A stretch of 64,000 nucleotides of DNA from Alphaproteobacteria bacterium (GTDB lineage: Bacteria; Pseudomonadota; Alphaproteobacteria; UBA6615): assembly GCA_028279245.1 (NCBI GenBank), contig JANQOE010000021.1, positions 1 to 64,000 on the forward strand, read 5' to 3'. A program made the translations under genes and the position numbers. The notes beneath the pieces were generated by a model. The model was not told the origin of the DNA, ran no database searches, and saw only the letters and a program-made list of their open reading frames with translations. How positions within the stretch are numbered: position 1 is the stretch's first letter; each line of letters begins with the position of its first letter. Shown piece after piece: positions 18,954 through 30,182 of the stretch.

Positions 18954-20759
18954 CTAGTTCAGCTGAGTAGGCAGCGGCAGCATGAAAATCTGCCCCGGAT
19001 AGATCAGGTCGGGATCGCGAATCTGGTCCGCATTCGCCTGATAGATAACGGTGTATTGAACGCCCCGGCCATAGGTTCGCCGCGCGAGCCGCCACAGGCT
19101 GTTGCCGGGCTGCACGACCACAAATCGGTCATCCGGCAGATCCGAGACCGGATCCGCGCGCAAGAACGGCACCTCGACTCTGGCTTCGACCTGGCCGGTC
19201 TCGGCAAGCTGATCGGCCCGCAGCGTGTATAGACCCGGCGCCACCGGCTGGTCCGGCAACACGGTCCATCGCCCGTCGCCACCTGTCTCCGCCGACCCGA
19301 CCAGCGCATTATCCAGATAGACGTTCAATGACGCCCCGGGCGCCGCTTCACCAGAGAGACGAAGCTGCCCGTTGGCCCCGTAGTCGATCGCCGTGACCGA
19401 GATGGCTGGAACGGGCCGGTCCGATGTCGCAACCGCGCTCTCCGCAATCGGCGCCTGCAGGACAACCGTCTGTCCGTCGCCCGATCGCGGCACCGACAGC
19501 GCCAGCACGTCCATACTCTCGTCAGCGGAGGAACCTGCCGCAGTCTCCGGCACAACAATAATAACGACCCGTTCCGAAACCGCGTGACGCCCGGGCCCAC
19601 AATCGGCGCTCAGACTGAGCTGCCGGTCGCCAGGCCGCAATGGCTCAATCGGCAACAGCACCCATTCGCCGCGGCGATCCGCCGTGGCGAGACCGATGAC
19701 CTCGGAGTCGTCATGCACGGTCACGTCGCATCGCGGCGCCGCCCGGCCAGCGATGACCATGTTGCCGAGCCGGTCCACCCGGACGACATCGAACTGCGGC
19801 GGGACCACGCCACCTTCAGCTGGCGGCAGTGCCGCAACTTGCGGCCGAACCTCGACCCCCTCAGCAGCAACAGTCTCATTGACCGGCCCGTTCTGCGGTT
19901 CGGCATCGACCGGTAACTGGACGACGTCCGCCTCCACGGTATCGGTTGCGGCCACCGTCGCGGTACCGAGCGGCGGAGCAGCCTCCTGGCCTTCTTCGTT
20001 CTTGTCGGCGGCAGCCTCGGCCAGCTCCGCGACGATCGGGCCCGGCGCATCGGCAGACGATGCGATGGTTTCCTCGGGCGTCGGCTCTGCCACCTCGGCA
20101 ACTGGCCGCTCGACCGCCTCACTTTGGAGGTCCACGGCGGAGACACCGGCCACTTCGGCGGAGCCACCCGTATCGCCGGGACCTGCCAGCGGCGCGTTAA
20201 CAATCTCTGCCGGCCCAACACCCTCATCAGGCACTGACCGAGCATCCGCACGGGCAGCAGGCCCGGCGCCGTTCATCACCGGGCCGGTCACGATCTGACC
20301 CGATAGGCCCGCGGCAGGCTGCTGATCGGCCGAGAGGACCCCCGTCGGATCGTCGGCCGCCCCGGCAGCGCCAGCAACCACTTGCCCCCCGGGCTGACCG
20401 AGCGGCACGACCGCAACATCGCTCGACGGCTCGCCGGCAGGCGGCGGGGAAGCGGGATTGGCCAGTTCCGGGCCTGACAGGTTTTCGGTGACGGTGGCCG
20501 GCGACTCTGTCATGGGCTCCACCGGCGCGGAGGCCTCGGGCACCTCGACAACCACCGCCTCAGGATCGCCGCTGCTGGCGGCTACACCCTCGGCATCCGG
20601 ATCCCGAGTCGCGGGACTCGGGCTATCGGCTTCGGAAGCAGTTTCGGACGGGCGCGGGTCGTTTTGGTCAGCGGCTTGGAAGCCATTGAAATATATGAAA
20701 GAGCTGGCGGCCACCGCTATGAAGAGAACCGCGGCCCCGCCGATGAGAACCTGCCGCAA
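18954..20759 (-). CDS. Membrane-anchored LysM protein with bacterial Ig-like domains
   Basis: 601 residues. One N-terminal membrane segment (VLIGGAAVLFIAVAASSFIYF) is followed by about 270 residues of low-complexity Ala/Pro/Glu/Val-rich linker. Two similar beta-sandwich modules come next (VVRVDRLGNMVIAGRAAPRCDV...GEWVLLP and VTAIDYGANGQLRLSGEAAPGASL...GRWTVLP). The C-terminal LysM motif (FVVVQPGNSLWRLARRTYG ... DPDLIYPGQIFMLP) binds peptidoglycan. The layout suits a periplasmic protein tethered to the inner membrane and reaching to the wall. A similar LysM/Ig layout is common in alphaproteobacteria, where the role is unclear. Confidence 0.88.
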   Translation of the reverse strand: MRQVLIGGAAVLFIAVAASSFIYFNGFQAADQNDPRPSETASEADSPSPATRDPDAEGVAASSGDPEAVVVEVPEASAPVEPMTESPATVTENLSGPELANPASPPPAGEPSSDVAVVPLGQPGGQVVAGAAGAADDPTGVLSADQQPAAGLSGQIVTGPVMNGAGPAARADARSVPDEGVGPAEIVNAPLAGPGDTGGSAEVAGVSAVDLQSEAVERPVAEVAEPTPEETIASSADAPGPIVAELAEAAADKNEEGQEAAPPLGTATVAATDTVEADVVQLPVDAEPQNGPVNETVAAEGVEVRPQVAALPPAEGGVVPPQFDVVRVDRLGNMVIAGRAAPRCDVTVHDDSEVIGLATADRRGEWVLLPIEPLRPGDRQLSLSADCGPGRHAVSERVVIIVVPETAAGSSADESMDVLALSVPRSGDGQTVVLQAPIAESAVATSDRPVPAISVTAIDYGANGQLRLSGEAAPGASLNVYLDNALVGSAETGGDGRWTVLPDQPVAPGLYTLRADQLAETGQVEARVEVPFLRADPVSDLPDDRFVVVQPGNSLWRLARRTYGRGVQYTVIYQANADQIRDPDLIYPGQIFMLPLPTQLN

Positions 20760-20893
20760 TGCGTCCTCGTGAGATCATTGGCCTTTAACCAGCACCGTAG
20801 TACGCTTCCTGGATCAAGGCAACGACGCCGCCGGCGTAACGAAATCGGGGCTCCCCGCAGCTGGCTGGCGACTTCATTTATAGGAGCGAGATC

Positions 20894-21475
20894 GTGAATT
20901 TGGACGCCCTATGCGTGTATTGCGGTTCGTCCAGCCGCGGCCCGGAAAGCCACAAGAAAGCGGCCCGTGACCTGGGCAAGCTGCTGGCCGACTCTGGCAT
21001 TCGGGTGATCTACGGCGGCGGGCGTGTCGGGCTCATGGGGATCGTCGCGGACGCCGCCCTGGCGGCCGGCGGCGAGGTCACCGGGATCATCCCAAAGTTC
21101 CTTGACGAGTACGAGGTCGGCCATCCGAATGTGACCCGTCTCGAGGTCGTTGACTCGATGCACGAGCGAAAGGCGATGATGGCCCAGCTATCAGCCGGGT
21201 TCGTAATCCTGCCCGGCGGGCTCGGAACCCTGGACGAGGCGTTCGAGATCATCACCTGGAAGCAACTCAACCTCCACGACAAGCCGATCGTGATCGTCGA
21301 TATCGACGGCTATTGGTCCGGGCTCCGGGCGGTCCTCGATGGCATCGTCGATCAAGGCTACGCGCGACCGGAGAACATCAACCTCGCCCGCTTTGTCACG
21401 GACGTGAGTGAGGTGCTGCCGGCCATCCAGGCCATGCCGGAGCCCAAAATCGCCGTTACGGAGAAGTGGCTGTAG
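20894..21475 (+). CDS. LOG family protein (cytokinin riboside 5'-monophosphate phosphoribohydrolase-like, TIGR00730)
   Basis: 193 residues. The signature motif PGGLGTLDEAFE is present, preceded by the GGGRVGLMG nucleotide-binding loop. MHERKAMMAQLSAGFVILPGG contains the conserved Arg. The N-terminal LCVYCGSSSRGPESHKKAA is typical. Bacterial LOG proteins release free base from nucleoside monophosphates. They are found in many bacteria with no plant contact, so cytokinin production should not be assumed. It lies 73 bases upstream of icd on the same strand. Confidence 0.92.
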   Translation: MNLDALCVYCGSSSRGPESHKKAARDLGKLLADSGIRVIYGGGRVGLMGIVADAALAAGGEVTGIIPKFLDEYEVGHPNVTRLEVVDSMHERKAMMAQLSAGFVILPGGLGTLDEAFEIITWKQLNLHDKPIVIVDIDGYWSGLRAVLDGIVDQGYARPENINLARFVTDVSEVLPAIQAMPEPKIAVTEKWL

Positions 21476-21548
21476 CGGCTTGCGGGTACGCCATCGCAAC
21501 CATATTGTCCCGCCCCACGGAACCTAACCAAACGCTGGGACTGTCTTG

Positions 21549-22766
21549 ATGTCTAAGATCCGGGTGGCGAACCCTATTGTTGAAATCGATGGCGACGAGA
21601 TGACCCGCGTCATCTGGCAGATGATCAAGGATCGCCTGATCCTTCCCTATCTGGACATCGAGCTCGACTACTTCGACCTCGGCATGAAGTCCCGCGACGA
21701 CACCGACGACCAGATCACGGTCGACGCGGCGGAATCGATCAAACGGCATCACGTCGGCGTCAAATGCGCCACCATCACGCCCGACGAAGCCCGCGTCCGG
21801 GAGTTCGATTTGAAAAAGATGTGGCGCTCACCAAACGGCACCATCCGCAACATCCTCGGCGGCACGGTGTTCCGGGAGCCCATTATTATTACAAACGTGC
21901 CACGGCTGGTGCCCGGTTGGACGCGGCCCATCGTCATCGGCCGTCATGCCTACGGCGACCAATACCGGGCAACGGACTTCAAAGTCCCCGGTCCGGGCAA
22001 GCTGATGGTCACCTTCGTGCCCCGAGACGGCTCCGCCCCGATCGAACACGAAGTGTTCGACTTCCCCGGCTCCGGGGTCGCCATGTCGATGTACAATTTG
22101 GATGAGTCGATCCGTGGCTTTGCTCGCGCCTGCATGAACTATGGCCTGCAGCGCGGCTTCCCGGTTTACCTGTCGACCAAGAACACGATTCTCAAGGCCT
22201 ATGACGGGCGTTTCAAAGATCTCTTCGAAGAAGTCTTCGAAAGCGAGTTCAAGGACCAGTTCGCGGCAAAGGGCCTGACGTACGAGCATCGGCTGATCGA
22301 TGACATGGTCGCCGCCGCCCTCAAATGGGAAGGCGGCTTTGTCTGGGCATGCAAAAACTATGACGGCGACGTGCAGTCCGACACTGTGGCCCAGGGCTTC
22401 GGCTCACTCGGTTTGATGACGTCGGTGTTGCTCACCCCGGACGGCAAAACCGTTGAGGCCGAAGCAGCGCATGGGACGGTCACTCGCCACTTCCGTCAGT
22501 TCGAGCAAGGTAAAGAAACGTCAACAAATCCAATTGCTTCGATCTTCGCCTGGACCCGCGGACTGAAGTACCGCGGTCAGTTCGACAGCACGCCGGACGT
22601 CACCAAGTTTGCGGAGACCCTCGAGCAAGCATGCATCGCGACCGTCGAAGCAGGCCACATGACCAAGGACTTGGCGTTGTTGATCGGGCCATCCCAGCCT
22701 TGGCTGACCACCACCCAGTACTTCGACAAGGTTGACGCCAACCTGAGAGCATCGATGGGAGCTTAG
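21549..22766 (+). CDS. icd: NADP-dependent isocitrate dehydrogenase (type II, homodimeric)
   Basis: About 405 residues from the ATG at 21549 ([23 protein letters not shown]); a TTG one codon earlier is in frame but less likely. It oxidises isocitrate to 2-oxoglutarate in the TCA cycle. Motifs: [19 protein letters not shown] (substrate Ser/Asn/Arg), [19 protein letters not shown], and [31 protein letters not shown] (NADP-binding loop with HGTVTRH). This is the eukaryote-like subclass common in alphaproteobacteria. The stop overlaps the convergent hydrolase gene by 4 bases. Confidence 0.97.
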   Translation: MSKIRVANPIVEIDGDEMTRVIWQMIKDRLILPYLDIELDYFDLGMKSRDDTDDQITVDAAESIKRHHVGVKCATITPDEARVREFDLKKMWRSPNGTIRNILGGTVFREPIIITNVPRLVPGWTRPIVIGRHAYGDQYRATDFKVPGPGKLMVTFVPRDGSAPIEHEVFDFPGSGVAMSMYNLDESIRGFARACMNYGLQRGFPVYLSTKNTILKAYDGRFKDLFEEVFESEFKDQFAAKGLTYEHRLIDDMVAAALKWEGGFVWACKNYDGDVQSDTVAQGFGSLGLMTSVLLTPDGKTVEAEAAHGTVTRHFRQFEQGKETSTNPIASIFAWTRGLKYRGQFDSTPDVTKFAETLEQACIATVEAGHMTKDLALLIGPSQPWLTTTQYFDKVDANLRASMGA

Positions 22767-23701
22767 GCAAGGACCTCGTCGGCAAACCGGTCGAAGGCTG
22801 CCCAGAACTGGTCCCGTATATCGTCGGTTTCCATCAGCGGTTCGTGTCGTGAGCCGCTGATGGTTTCGATCCGCGCCTGAGGCATCAGCACGCAAACCGC
22901 ATGCTGAGCGGCGTTGCTGACGACCGTATCCTCCCCAGCGCTCAGCACGAGGGTCGGGGTCACGATCTTCCGCGCCAGCGACTCCTGTTGCAGCAGCGCG
23001 GCTGACTTCAAGCTGGCCGACAGCCAGCCGAGTGTCGGCGCGCCGAGGGCCAGGTCGCTATTGTGCGCAATCCAACCGGCCATGTTCTCGAAACGCCGCC
23101 GATCATGGGTAAGCGGGTTCCCCTCGAACTGCGCCTGCTTCTCCCCGTAGTCACCGCCCCCCGGGACGTAGGAACCGCCGAACCCGAGCGCCGCACCGGT
23201 TTTGGCAACGACCCTGCTCACCGCCCGCGCAATACCCGGCATCCTGATGTCGACCATAGGCGCGGAGAGCACGAGCCCGCGAGCCCAGTCCTGGAATTGC
23301 GCTGCGTAGTGAAGCGCGACATGCCCCCCCATCGAATGCGCCAGCACGAGCCGCGCTTCAGGTACATCGCTCGGCAGACTCCGGCGCAGCGCCTCGCGAA
23401 GGTCGTTCAAGTAGGTCTGATAGTGGTCGATATGGCCCTTGTGCCGGTTCGGCAGCATCCGGCTGGATAAACCCTGGCCACGCCAATCGAAGGTCCAGAC
23501 GAAATACTCCCGTGACAGCAGGTCGCTGATCACCTCGTGATACTTCTCGATAAACTCGGTACGCCCACTCAGCAACAGCACGCTACCCCGCGGGCCGTTG
23601 CTAGGGCGCCAATGGGCAACCCTGAGGGTCGCCCAATCGCCGACGGGAACCCATTCGACCGCGCCGCCGGGCGGCGCGCCAACCCGGACCCCGTCCGCCA
23701 T
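22763..23701 (-). CDS. Alpha/beta hydrolase, lysophospholipase (PldB)-like
   Basis: 312 residues. [45 protein letters not shown] is the classic PldB/monoacylglycerol lipase block. The nucleophile elbow is [11 protein letters not shown], the acid [11 protein letters not shown] and the His [12 protein letters not shown], so the triad is complete. It probably hydrolyses lysophospholipids or monoacylglycerols. There is no signal peptide, so it acts in the cytoplasm or at the inner membrane face. It sits 8 bases downstream of alaS on the same strand and may be read through from it. Confidence 0.9.
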   Translation of the reverse strand: MADGVRVGAPPGGAVEWVPVGDWATLRVAHWRPSNGPRGSVLLLSGRTEFIEKYHEVISDLLSREYFVWTFDWRGQGLSSRMLPNRHKGHIDHYQTYLNDLREALRRSLPSDVPEARLVLAHSMGGHVALHYAAQFQDWARGLVLSAPMVDIRMPGIARAVSRVVAKTGAALGFGGSYVPGGGDYGEKQAQFEGNPLTHDRRRFENMAGWIAHNSDLALGAPTLGWLSASLKSAALLQQESLARKIVTPTLVLSAGEDTVVSNAAQHAVCVLMPQARIETISGSRHEPLMETDDIRDQFWAAFDRFADEVLA

Positions 23702-23709
23702 GTGGTTAG

Positions 23710-26355
23710 CTAACCCCCGAGGGCAGTCTCAATAGCCGCCAAGGCGCCATCGGCCCCCTTGCTATCGGGTCCGCCGCCCTGGGCCATATCCGGGCGGCCA
23801 CCACCGCCCTTGCCACCCAGCTTCTCGACCCCGACACGTACCAAGTCGACGGCATTGAAACGATCTGTCAGGTCAGCGGTGACACCGACAACCAAACTGG
23901 CCTTTCCTTCGGCGACCGTGGCCAGGGCAACTACACCCGACCCAACCTGCTTCTTCATTGCATCGGCCATCGGCCGCAAGTCCTTGGCCGGCACGTCGTC
24001 CAGCCGACGCGCCGAGAACGAGACGCCCGCAACCGTCTTGGCAGCCGCGGCAGAACCGTTCGACCCACCGCCGGTCGCCACCTGCTGTCGCGCCTCGCTG
24101 AGTTCACGTTCCAGGCGCCGCCGCTCCTCCAGCAATTGCGAAACGCGCGCCGGTACATCGGCCGGTTTCGCCCGCAGCATCGCACCGGCCTCGGACAACA
24201 AGTGGGATTGCTGCGACACATGCTGCTCGGCCGCCGCCCCAGTCAGCGCCTCGATACGCCGCACGCCGGCCGCGACACCGCCTTCGGAAACAACGGTGAA
24301 GAGGCCGATATCACCGGTGCGGTTCACATGCGTCCCGCCACACAATTCGGTCGAGAAGTAAGTTGTATCGTTCTCACCCATGCTGACGACGCGCACCTCG
24401 TCACCATACTTTTCGCCGAATAGCGCCAGCGCACCGGCTTCAATGGCCGCCTCCGGCGCCATCAGCCGGGTGAGGACTTCGATGTTCGCCCGAACCTGTG
24501 CGTTGACGCGTTGTTCGACCGCGGCAATTTCAGCCTCCGTCACCGGTTTCGGGTGGCTGATGTCGAACCGCAGCCGATCCTCCGCGACGAGCGAACCCTT
24601 CTGCGTCACATGATCACCCAGCTGCTGCCGCAGCGCCTCGTGCAACAGATGCGTCGCGGAATGGTTTGCCCGCAGCGCAGCGCGGCGGTCGGCGTCTATC
24701 CGCATTTCGACAGTACCGCCGACGGCAAACCGTCCGCGATTGACCTTGCCCTGGTGCACAAACAGATTGCCCAGCTTCACCGCCGTATCGGAAACGGCAA
24801 ACTCCGCGCCGTCGGCGGTGAAGATCACCCCCGTGTCACCGACCTGGCCACCTGACTCGCCATAAAACGGTGTCTGGTTGGTGATGATAGCGGCGTCCTG
24901 GCCAGCACTTGCATCTTGTGCCTCTGCGCCGTCAACCACGATGGCCAGCACCTGTGCTTCGGCCATGTCGCTTGCGTAGCCGAGAAACTCAGTGCCACCG
25001 ACGCGTTCGCGGATATCAAACCAAACGGTCTCGGTCGCCGCATCCCCCGACCCCGCCCACGCCTTCCGTGCAGCCTCACGTTGCCGCGCCATGCTGGCCT
25101 CAAAACCCTCGGAGTCGACTTGCCGGCCCTGCGCCCGGAGGATGTCCTCCGTCAGATCGAGCGGAAACCCATAGGTATCGTAGAGCCGAAAGGCCACGTC
25201 GCCGGGCAGACTGGCGTCCGCCGACAGCTTCTCGGTCTCTTGACTCAACAGACGAAGACCACGGCCTAAGGTCTCGCGAAACCGTTCTTCTTCCAGCTTG
25301 AAGGTCTCGCGCACCAACGCCTGGGCCCGCACCAGTTCGGGATAGGCTTGCCCCATCTCACCGACGATGGCCGGCACCAGCCGATACATCAGCGGTTCTT
25401 TGCAGCCGATCGAGTGGGCATGCCGCATGGCGCGGCGCATGATGCGGCGCAGGACATATCCACGCCCCTCGTTCGACGGCAGCACGCCATCGGCGATCAG
25501 AAAGCTGCCCGATCGCAGATGATCGGCGATCACCCGATGACTGACCGCATGCTCGCCGTCCGGCGCCACCCCGGAGGCGTCAGCCGATGCGTCAATCAAG
25601 ACGCGCAGGCCATCGGTGTCGTAGTTGTCATGCTTGCCCTGCAGGATCGCCGCGACCCGCTCCAATCCCATGCCGGTATCGATGGACGGGCGCGGCAAGT
25701 CGGTCCGATTGTCCGGTGTCGTCTTCTCATACTGCATGAAGACCAGGTTCCAGACTTCAATGAACCGATCCCCATCCTCGTCCGGGCTCCCGGGCGGTCC
25801 GCCAGCCACGGTCGGTCCATGATCGTAGAAGATTTCGGAACACGGTCCGCAGGGACCAGTCTCCCCCATTTCCCAGAAATTGTCCGAGGTCGCGATGCGA
25901 ATGATCCGATCCTCCGGCAGGCCGGCAATCTTCCGCCACAGATCGAAGGCCGCATCATCTTCCGCATACACGGTCGCCAACATCCGGTCCGCCGGTAGGC
26001 CGTATTGCCTCGTCAGCAGATCCCAAGCGAGTTCGATCGCCCGTTCCTTGAAGTAGTCACCGAAGGAAAAGTTCCCCAGCATCTCAAAGAACGTGTGATG
26101 CCGCGCCGTATAGCCGACATTCTCCAGATCATTGTGCTTGCCACCGGCCCGGACACATTTCTGAGAGGTGGCTGCCCGCTGGTAGGGCCGTGACTCAACG
26201 CCGGTGAAAACGTTCTTGAACTGGACCATGCCGGCGTTCGTGAACAGCAGGGTCGGGTCATTGTGCGGAACGAGCGACGAGGAGGCGACAACCTCGTGAT
26301 CGCGCGCACCAAAGTAATCCAGAAAGGCTCTTCGAATATCGTTTGTGCTCGTCAT
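23710..26355 (-). CDS. alaS: Alanyl-tRNA synthetase
   Basis: 881 residues, full length. The class II aminoacylation core begins [43 protein letters not shown]. Motif 2 contains [17 protein letters not shown], and the editing domain carries the zinc motif [11 protein letters not shown] ... [15 protein letters not shown]. The C-terminal glycine-rich C-Ala domain ends [16 protein letters not shown]. It charges tRNA-Ala and edits mischarged Ser and Gly. It lies downstream of recA on the same strand, separated by a strong intrinsic terminator, so it needs its own promoter. Confidence 0.98.
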   Translation of the reverse strand: MTSTNDIRRAFLDYFGARDHEVVASSSLVPHNDPTLLFTNAGMVQFKNVFTGVESRPYQRAATSQKCVRAGGKHNDLENVGYTARHHTFFEMLGNFSFGDYFKERAIELAWDLLTRQYGLPADRMLATVYAEDDAAFDLWRKIAGLPEDRIIRIATSDNFWEMGETGPCGPCSEIFYDHGPTVAGGPPGSPDEDGDRFIEVWNLVFMQYEKTTPDNRTDLPRPSIDTGMGLERVAAILQGKHDNYDTDGLRVLIDASADASGVAPDGEHAVSHRVIADHLRSGSFLIADGVLPSNEGRGYVLRRIMRRAMRHAHSIGCKEPLMYRLVPAIVGEMGQAYPELVRAQALVRETFKLEEERFRETLGRGLRLLSQETEKLSADASLPGDVAFRLYDTYGFPLDLTEDILRAQGRQVDSEGFEASMARQREAARKAWAGSGDAATETVWFDIRERVGGTEFLGYASDMAEAQVLAIVVDGAEAQDASAGQDAAIITNQTPFYGESGGQVGDTGVIFTADGAEFAVSDTAVKLGNLFVHQGKVNRGRFAVGGTVEMRIDADRRAALRANHSATHLLHEALRQQLGDHVTQKGSLVAEDRLRFDISHPKPVTEAEIAAVEQRVNAQVRANIEVLTRLMAPEAAIEAGALALFGEKYGDEVRVVSMGENDTTYFSTELCGGTHVNRTGDIGLFTVVSEGGVAAGVRRIEALTGAAAEQHVSQQSHLLSEAGAMLRAKPADVPARVSQLLEERRRLERELSEARQQVATGGGSNGSAAAAKTVAGVSFSARRLDDVPAKDLRPMADAMKKQVGSGVVALATVAEGKASLVVGVTADLTDRFNAVDLVRVGVEKLGGKGGGGRPDMAQGGGPDSKGADGALAAIETALGG

Positions 26356-26372
26356 CGCCAGCGGCCTCGAAC

Positions 26373-26409
26373 CAAATAAAAGTACCGCGGCCGAGAGCCG
26401 CGGTACTTT
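26373..26409 (-). terminator. Rho-independent terminator of recA
   Basis: An 11-bp perfect stem (AGTACCGCGGC / GCCGCGGTACT, 26381-26391 and 26397-26407) closes a 5-base loop. Read on the minus strand the stem is followed by TTTTATTT. Flanking A and T bases can extend the stem to 13 bp, and the hairpin could work in both directions. It lies between the recA stop and the alaS start. Confidence 0.88.
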
Positions 26410-26450
26410 GTCTTAGCCTTGCAGCGACTGGCTGTCGAGCGCGGGCCGGA

Positions 26451-27530
26451 CTAGCCGGCCTCAGCCTCCTCTTCCGACTGCTCGTCACCCAGCATCGCGT
26501 CGGAAATCAAGCCGGCACTGGCCCTGATCTTCCGTTCGATTTCATCGGCAATATCGGTGTTTTCCCGCAGGAACTTCTTCGCATTCTCCCGCCCCTGGCC
26601 GATCCGCTCGCTGCCATATGAAAACCAGGATCCGGACTTGTCGACGACCCCGGCCTTCAGCCCGAGGTCAAGCAACTCGCCGGTTTTCGAGACCCCCTCG
26701 CCGTACATAATGTCGAACTCAACGACCTTGAACGGCGGCGCCAGCTTGTTCTTCACCACCTTGACCCGGGTCTGGTTACCCACCACCTCGTCCCGGCTCT
26801 TGATCGCGCCAATTCGGCGGATATCCAGGCGCACCGAGGCATAGAACTTCAGGGCATTGCCACCCGTCGTCGTTTCCGGGCTGCCGAACATCACCCCGAT
26901 CTTGTGACGGATCTGATTGATGAAAATGACCATGCAGTCGGACCGCGAAATCGAGCCGGTCAGTTTCCGCAGGGCCTGGCTCATCAGCCGGGCATGGAGG
27001 CCCGGCAATGAATCGCCCATCTCGCCTTCCAATTCGGCCCGGGGCACCAACGCCGCCACGCTATCGATGACCAGCACATCGATCGCCCCCGATCGCACCA
27101 GCGTGTCGGCAATCTCCAGCGCCTGCTCGCCCGCATCCGGCTGCGAGATCAGCAAATCGTCCAGGTTTACGCCCAGCTTTCGTGCGTAAACGGGGTCTAG
27201 GGCATGTTCCGCATCAATAAAGGCGCAAGTACCGCCACCAGCCTGCGCCTGCGCCACCACATGCAACGCCAAGGTGGTTTTGCCCGAACTCTCGGGGCCA
27301 TAAATCTCAACCACCCGGCCGCGCGGCAACCCGCCGAGGCCGAGCGCAATGTCGAGCCCCAGGGAGCCCGTCGGGATAGCTCGGACCTCGGCGACCTTGT
27401 CCTTGCCGCCGAGACGCATGATCGAACCCTTGCCAAAGGCGCGTTCGATCTGACCGAGCGCCGCATCCAGCGCTTTACCTTTTTCGCTCACAGAACCCGA
27501 TTCAACAACGCGGAGCGAGTTGCCCGCCAT
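26451..27530 (-). CDS. recA: Recombinase A
   Basis: 359 residues. Walker A is [13 protein letters not shown], Walker [12 protein letters not shown], and loop L2/L1 segments are [30 protein letters not shown]. The N-terminal [25 protein letters not shown] helix and the acidic C-terminus ([11 protein letters not shown]) are typical. RecA forms ssDNA filaments for homologous recombination and triggers LexA self-cleavage. A GTTC-N7-GTTC LexA box lies 77 bases upstream and an intrinsic terminator downstream, so this is a single-gene SOS unit. Confidence 0.99.
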   Translation of the reverse strand: MAGNSLRVVESGSVSEKGKALDAALGQIERAFGKGSIMRLGGKDKVAEVRAIPTGSLGLDIALGLGGLPRGRVVEIYGPESSGKTTLALHVVAQAQAGGGTCAFIDAEHALDPVYARKLGVNLDDLLISQPDAGEQALEIADTLVRSGAIDVLVIDSVAALVPRAELEGEMGDSLPGLHARLMSQALRKLTGSISRSDCMVIFINQIRHKIGVMFGSPETTTGGNALKFYASVRLDIRRIGAIKSRDEVVGNQTRVKVVKNKLAPPFKVVEFDIMYGEGVSKTGELLDLGLKAGVVDKSGSWFSYGSERIGQGRENAKKFLRENTDIADEIERKIRASAGLISDAMLGDEQSEEEAEAG

Positions 27531-27606
27531 ACCACCATCCCCTCTTATTGAATGCCGCCAACAGTTGCAACGGGACCTATGTACCCCTTTTGTTCATGGC
27601 GACCAA

Positions 27607-27621
27607 GTTCTTTTTTTGTTC
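27607..27621 (-). promoter_or_regulatory. LexA (SOS) box upstream of recA
   Basis: GTTC-TTTTTTT-GTTC is an exact match to the alphaproteobacterial LexA operator (GTTC-N7-GTTC). It sits 77-91 bases upstream of the recA ATG, just beyond the cckA stop codon at 27625. It predicts DNA-damage induction of recA. Confidence 0.85.
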
Positions 27622-27624
27622 TGA

Positions 27625-30168
27625 TCAAGAAGTGCCGCGTTCCTGAGCCGCCAGCACCTCTTTCACCTTGCTGGCCAACTGTGCGAGGCTGAACGGTTTC
27701 GCCAGGAAATGGATCGCCGAGTCCTCGCCAATGCGCTTACGAAACGCATCCTCAGCATAGCCGGAAATGCAGATGATTCGCAGATCGGGGATGTCCACCG
27801 TCGCCAGCCGAATGAGCGTCGGGCCATCCATTTCCGGCATCACCACGTCCGTAATGAGTAGATCGACGCGCTCGCTCCGTAGCAGATCGAGGGCATCTTC
27901 GCCGGACTGGGCCTCGATGACATTGTAGCCCTTGGCCCGCAGCGCCCGCGCGCTAAACTGGCGCACCGCATCCTCGTCTTCCACCAGCAATACGGACCCT
28001 GCGCCAGTCAAATCCTCTTGCGCGCCCTTCGCCGCCTCTTCGTCAGCCTCCGCAGCCTTCGATTCGTCTGCGCGGTGATGCGGCAGATAAATCGAGAAGG
28101 TTGTGCCCTCATTCACCACCGAATCGACGAACACGTGGCCTTCGGTCTGTTTGATGATGCCATAGACGGTTGAGAGCCCCAGGCCCGTGCCCTGCCCAAC
28201 CTCCTTCGTCGTGTAGAACGGCTCGAAGATACGCTCCAGCTTGTCGGCCGGGATCCCATGACCGGTGTCGGCGACCTCGACCACAACGTAATCGCCGGCC
28301 GGCAGATACTCGGCATCGCGGCGTTCCGCCTTGGTCAGTTGCACGTTCCGCGTGCGGATTGTCAGCTCACCACCCTGGTCCATTGCATCACGGGCATTCA
28401 CCGCCAGGTTGATGACGACCTGTTCGAACTGCCCCTGATCCACCCGTACCAGCCCAAGGTCATGGCCGTGCACCATGTTGAGCTTGATATTGGCGCCAAT
28501 CAGCCGGCCCAGCAGGTGATTAAGCTCCGCCAGGATATCGGTGATGTTCAGCACCTTCGGCTGCAAAGTCTGCTGACGCGAAAACGCCAACAGTTGCCGC
28601 ACAAGGTTCGCCGCTCGGCTGGCGTTCTGCTTGATCTGCATGATGTCGCCGAACGACTGGTCGCCCGGACTGTGCCGCAACAACAGCAGATCGCAAAAGC
28701 CGATCATCGCCGTCAGCAGATTGTTGAAGTCATGGGCAATGCCGCCGGCAAGCTGGCCGATTGCCTGCATCTTCTGGCCCTGCACCACCGTCTGATCGGC
28801 ACTGCGCCGATCACCCGCCTCAAGGAAGTGCAGGATGAGGCCCTCGTCGATGCGGCTGACATAGGCCGTCACGTCGCGCCGGCGCCCGGTTTCCGCCATC
28901 GTCCGAAGCGTTATTTGCCGCGCCGCCGGCTCCGGGTCCGTCAGCGTTTTCTGGAGCCAGGCGCTGACCGCCGGAGCATCCTTCTCCACCACGAATTCGG
29001 TCAGCAAGCTGTCAACGATCTGCGAATGGCCCGGCGCAACAAGTTCGCGCCAGACCCTGTTGGCCTCGATAACCTTGCCGGCACTGTCGAGCAGCACGAT
29101 GCCGACCGGCGCGTCCTCGAAGAAACGCTGAAATCGCTGTTCGGATCGGTGCAGCGCGCGTTCCCACGCCCGTTCCGGCGAAAGATTGCGCACCACCGAC
29201 CGGGTCCGCATGTCGCCATTGTCGCTATTCCCGACAATCGTTTGACTGACAAACGCGTGGATCACCTCACCATCGGCGACTTTGAACTGGATCTCGCCAC
29301 GGCTCTCACCGACACCTGGGAACGGACTCATGGCCGGGGTCCCGGCCGGCGGCCGGTCAGCGATCAGGTCATGCAGGCGCAGGTCCTTTGCCCGCACCTC
29401 CTCCGCGGTCGTCCCCAACCACTCCGCAAGCGTGCGGTTGATCAACAGGAAGCGGCCTTCCGGATCGACGGAGTAGAAACCGATCGGTGCGTTCTCAAGA
29501 AAGTCGACGAACTTCGCCTGCTCGTCCCGCAGCACGTACTCCATCTCACGGCGCGCCGTGATGTCTTCAACAGCCCACAACACCTGGGTTCGATTATCGC
29601 TAAGTGGCGAAACGGATATCTTCAGCCAGACCTGATCACCGCTCGGCGCCACATATCTGATTTCGTCCGACGCGGCGGTACCCAGCGCACCCGCCTCCTC
29701 CAACCGCTCCACGGAGCGGACGGCCGCATCGTCCAGGTTCAACTGTCGCAGACTCGCCAGCGGCGAATGGAGCGCATCGGGCCACCGCTCCCGGAACTTC
29801 CCGTTCGCGTAGGTCGCCCGGCCGGCACCATCGACGACGAAGCAAGGGAACGGCAACGCATCACCGGCCGCGCGCCACATCGCCTCCCGCTCCCGCGCCT
29901 CGCGAACCTGGCGGCGCGCCTGATAGACAAACCCGATGCCGAGCCCGCCGGTCATCAGCATTCCCGCCGCCGCCAGAAAGACCGGCAGCGCACCGACCCC
30001 GGACTCCCACAGAATCACCGCAAACAGAACCGCAACGCCGACACCCAGCAAACCGACCACCCATCCGGACAAATCGGTTGCCGCGCGCCGCGGCGGGAAG
30101 AGTGCACTCGCGCGCAGCGCGGGCGGCACAAAGGCCTCAGCAGACTCGGCTACGACGTCATTCCTCAT
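27625..30168 (-). CDS. cckA: CckA-like hybrid sensor histidine kinase
   Basis: 847 residues. Two N-terminal membrane helices lie at about residues 33-88 (WVVGLLGVGVAVLFAVILW, GMLMTGGLGIGFVY). Three PAS-like domains follow. The phospho-acceptor His near residue 478 is in GGIAHDFNNLLTAMIGFCDLLLL, a CckA hallmark. The ATPase domain has VINLAVNARDAM, DTGHGIP and GTGLGLSTVYGI. The receiver domain has VLLVEDEDAVRQFSARAL, Asp near 774 in LLITDVVMPEMDG, and FLAKPFSL. In Caulobacter CckA phosphorylates CtrA through ChpT. CtrA-type boxes in the nearby flagellar genes support that link, though ctrA and chpT are outside the window. Confidence 0.93.
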   Translation of the reverse strand: MRNDVVAESAEAFVPPALRASALFPPRRAATDLSGWVVGLLGVGVAVLFAVILWESGVGALPVFLAAAGMLMTGGLGIGFVYQARRQVREAREREAMWRAAGDALPFPCFVVDGAGRATYANGKFRERWPDALHSPLASLRQLNLDDAAVRSVERLEEAGALGTAASDEIRYVAPSGDQVWLKISVSPLSDNRTQVLWAVEDITARREMEYVLRDEQAKFVDFLENAPIGFYSVDPEGRFLLINRTLAEWLGTTAEEVRAKDLRLHDLIADRPPAGTPAMSPFPGVGESRGEIQFKVADGEVIHAFVSQTIVGNSDNGDMRTRSVVRNLSPERAWERALHRSEQRFQRFFEDAPVGIVLLDSAGKVIEANRVWRELVAPGHSQIVDSLLTEFVVEKDAPAVSAWLQKTLTDPEPAARQITLRTMAETGRRRDVTAYVSRIDEGLILHFLEAGDRRSADQTVVQGQKMQAIGQLAGGIAHDFNNLLTAMIGFCDLLLLRHSPGDQSFGDIMQIKQNASRAANLVRQLLAFSRQQTLQPKVLNITDILAELNHLLGRLIGANIKLNMVHGHDLGLVRVDQGQFEQVVINLAVNARDAMDQGGELTIRTRNVQLTKAERRDAEYLPAGDYVVVEVADTGHGIPADKLERIFEPFYTTKEVGQGTGLGLSTVYGIIKQTEGHVFVDSVVNEGTTFSIYLPHHRADESKAAEADEEAAKGAQEDLTGAGSVLLVEDEDAVRQFSARALRAKGYNVIEAQSGEDALDLLRSERVDLLITDVVMPEMDGPTLIRLATVDIPDLRIICISGYAEDAFRKRIGEDSAIHFLAKPFSLAQLASKVKEVLAAQERGTS

Positions 30169-30182
30169 TCAGCCTGCGTGTA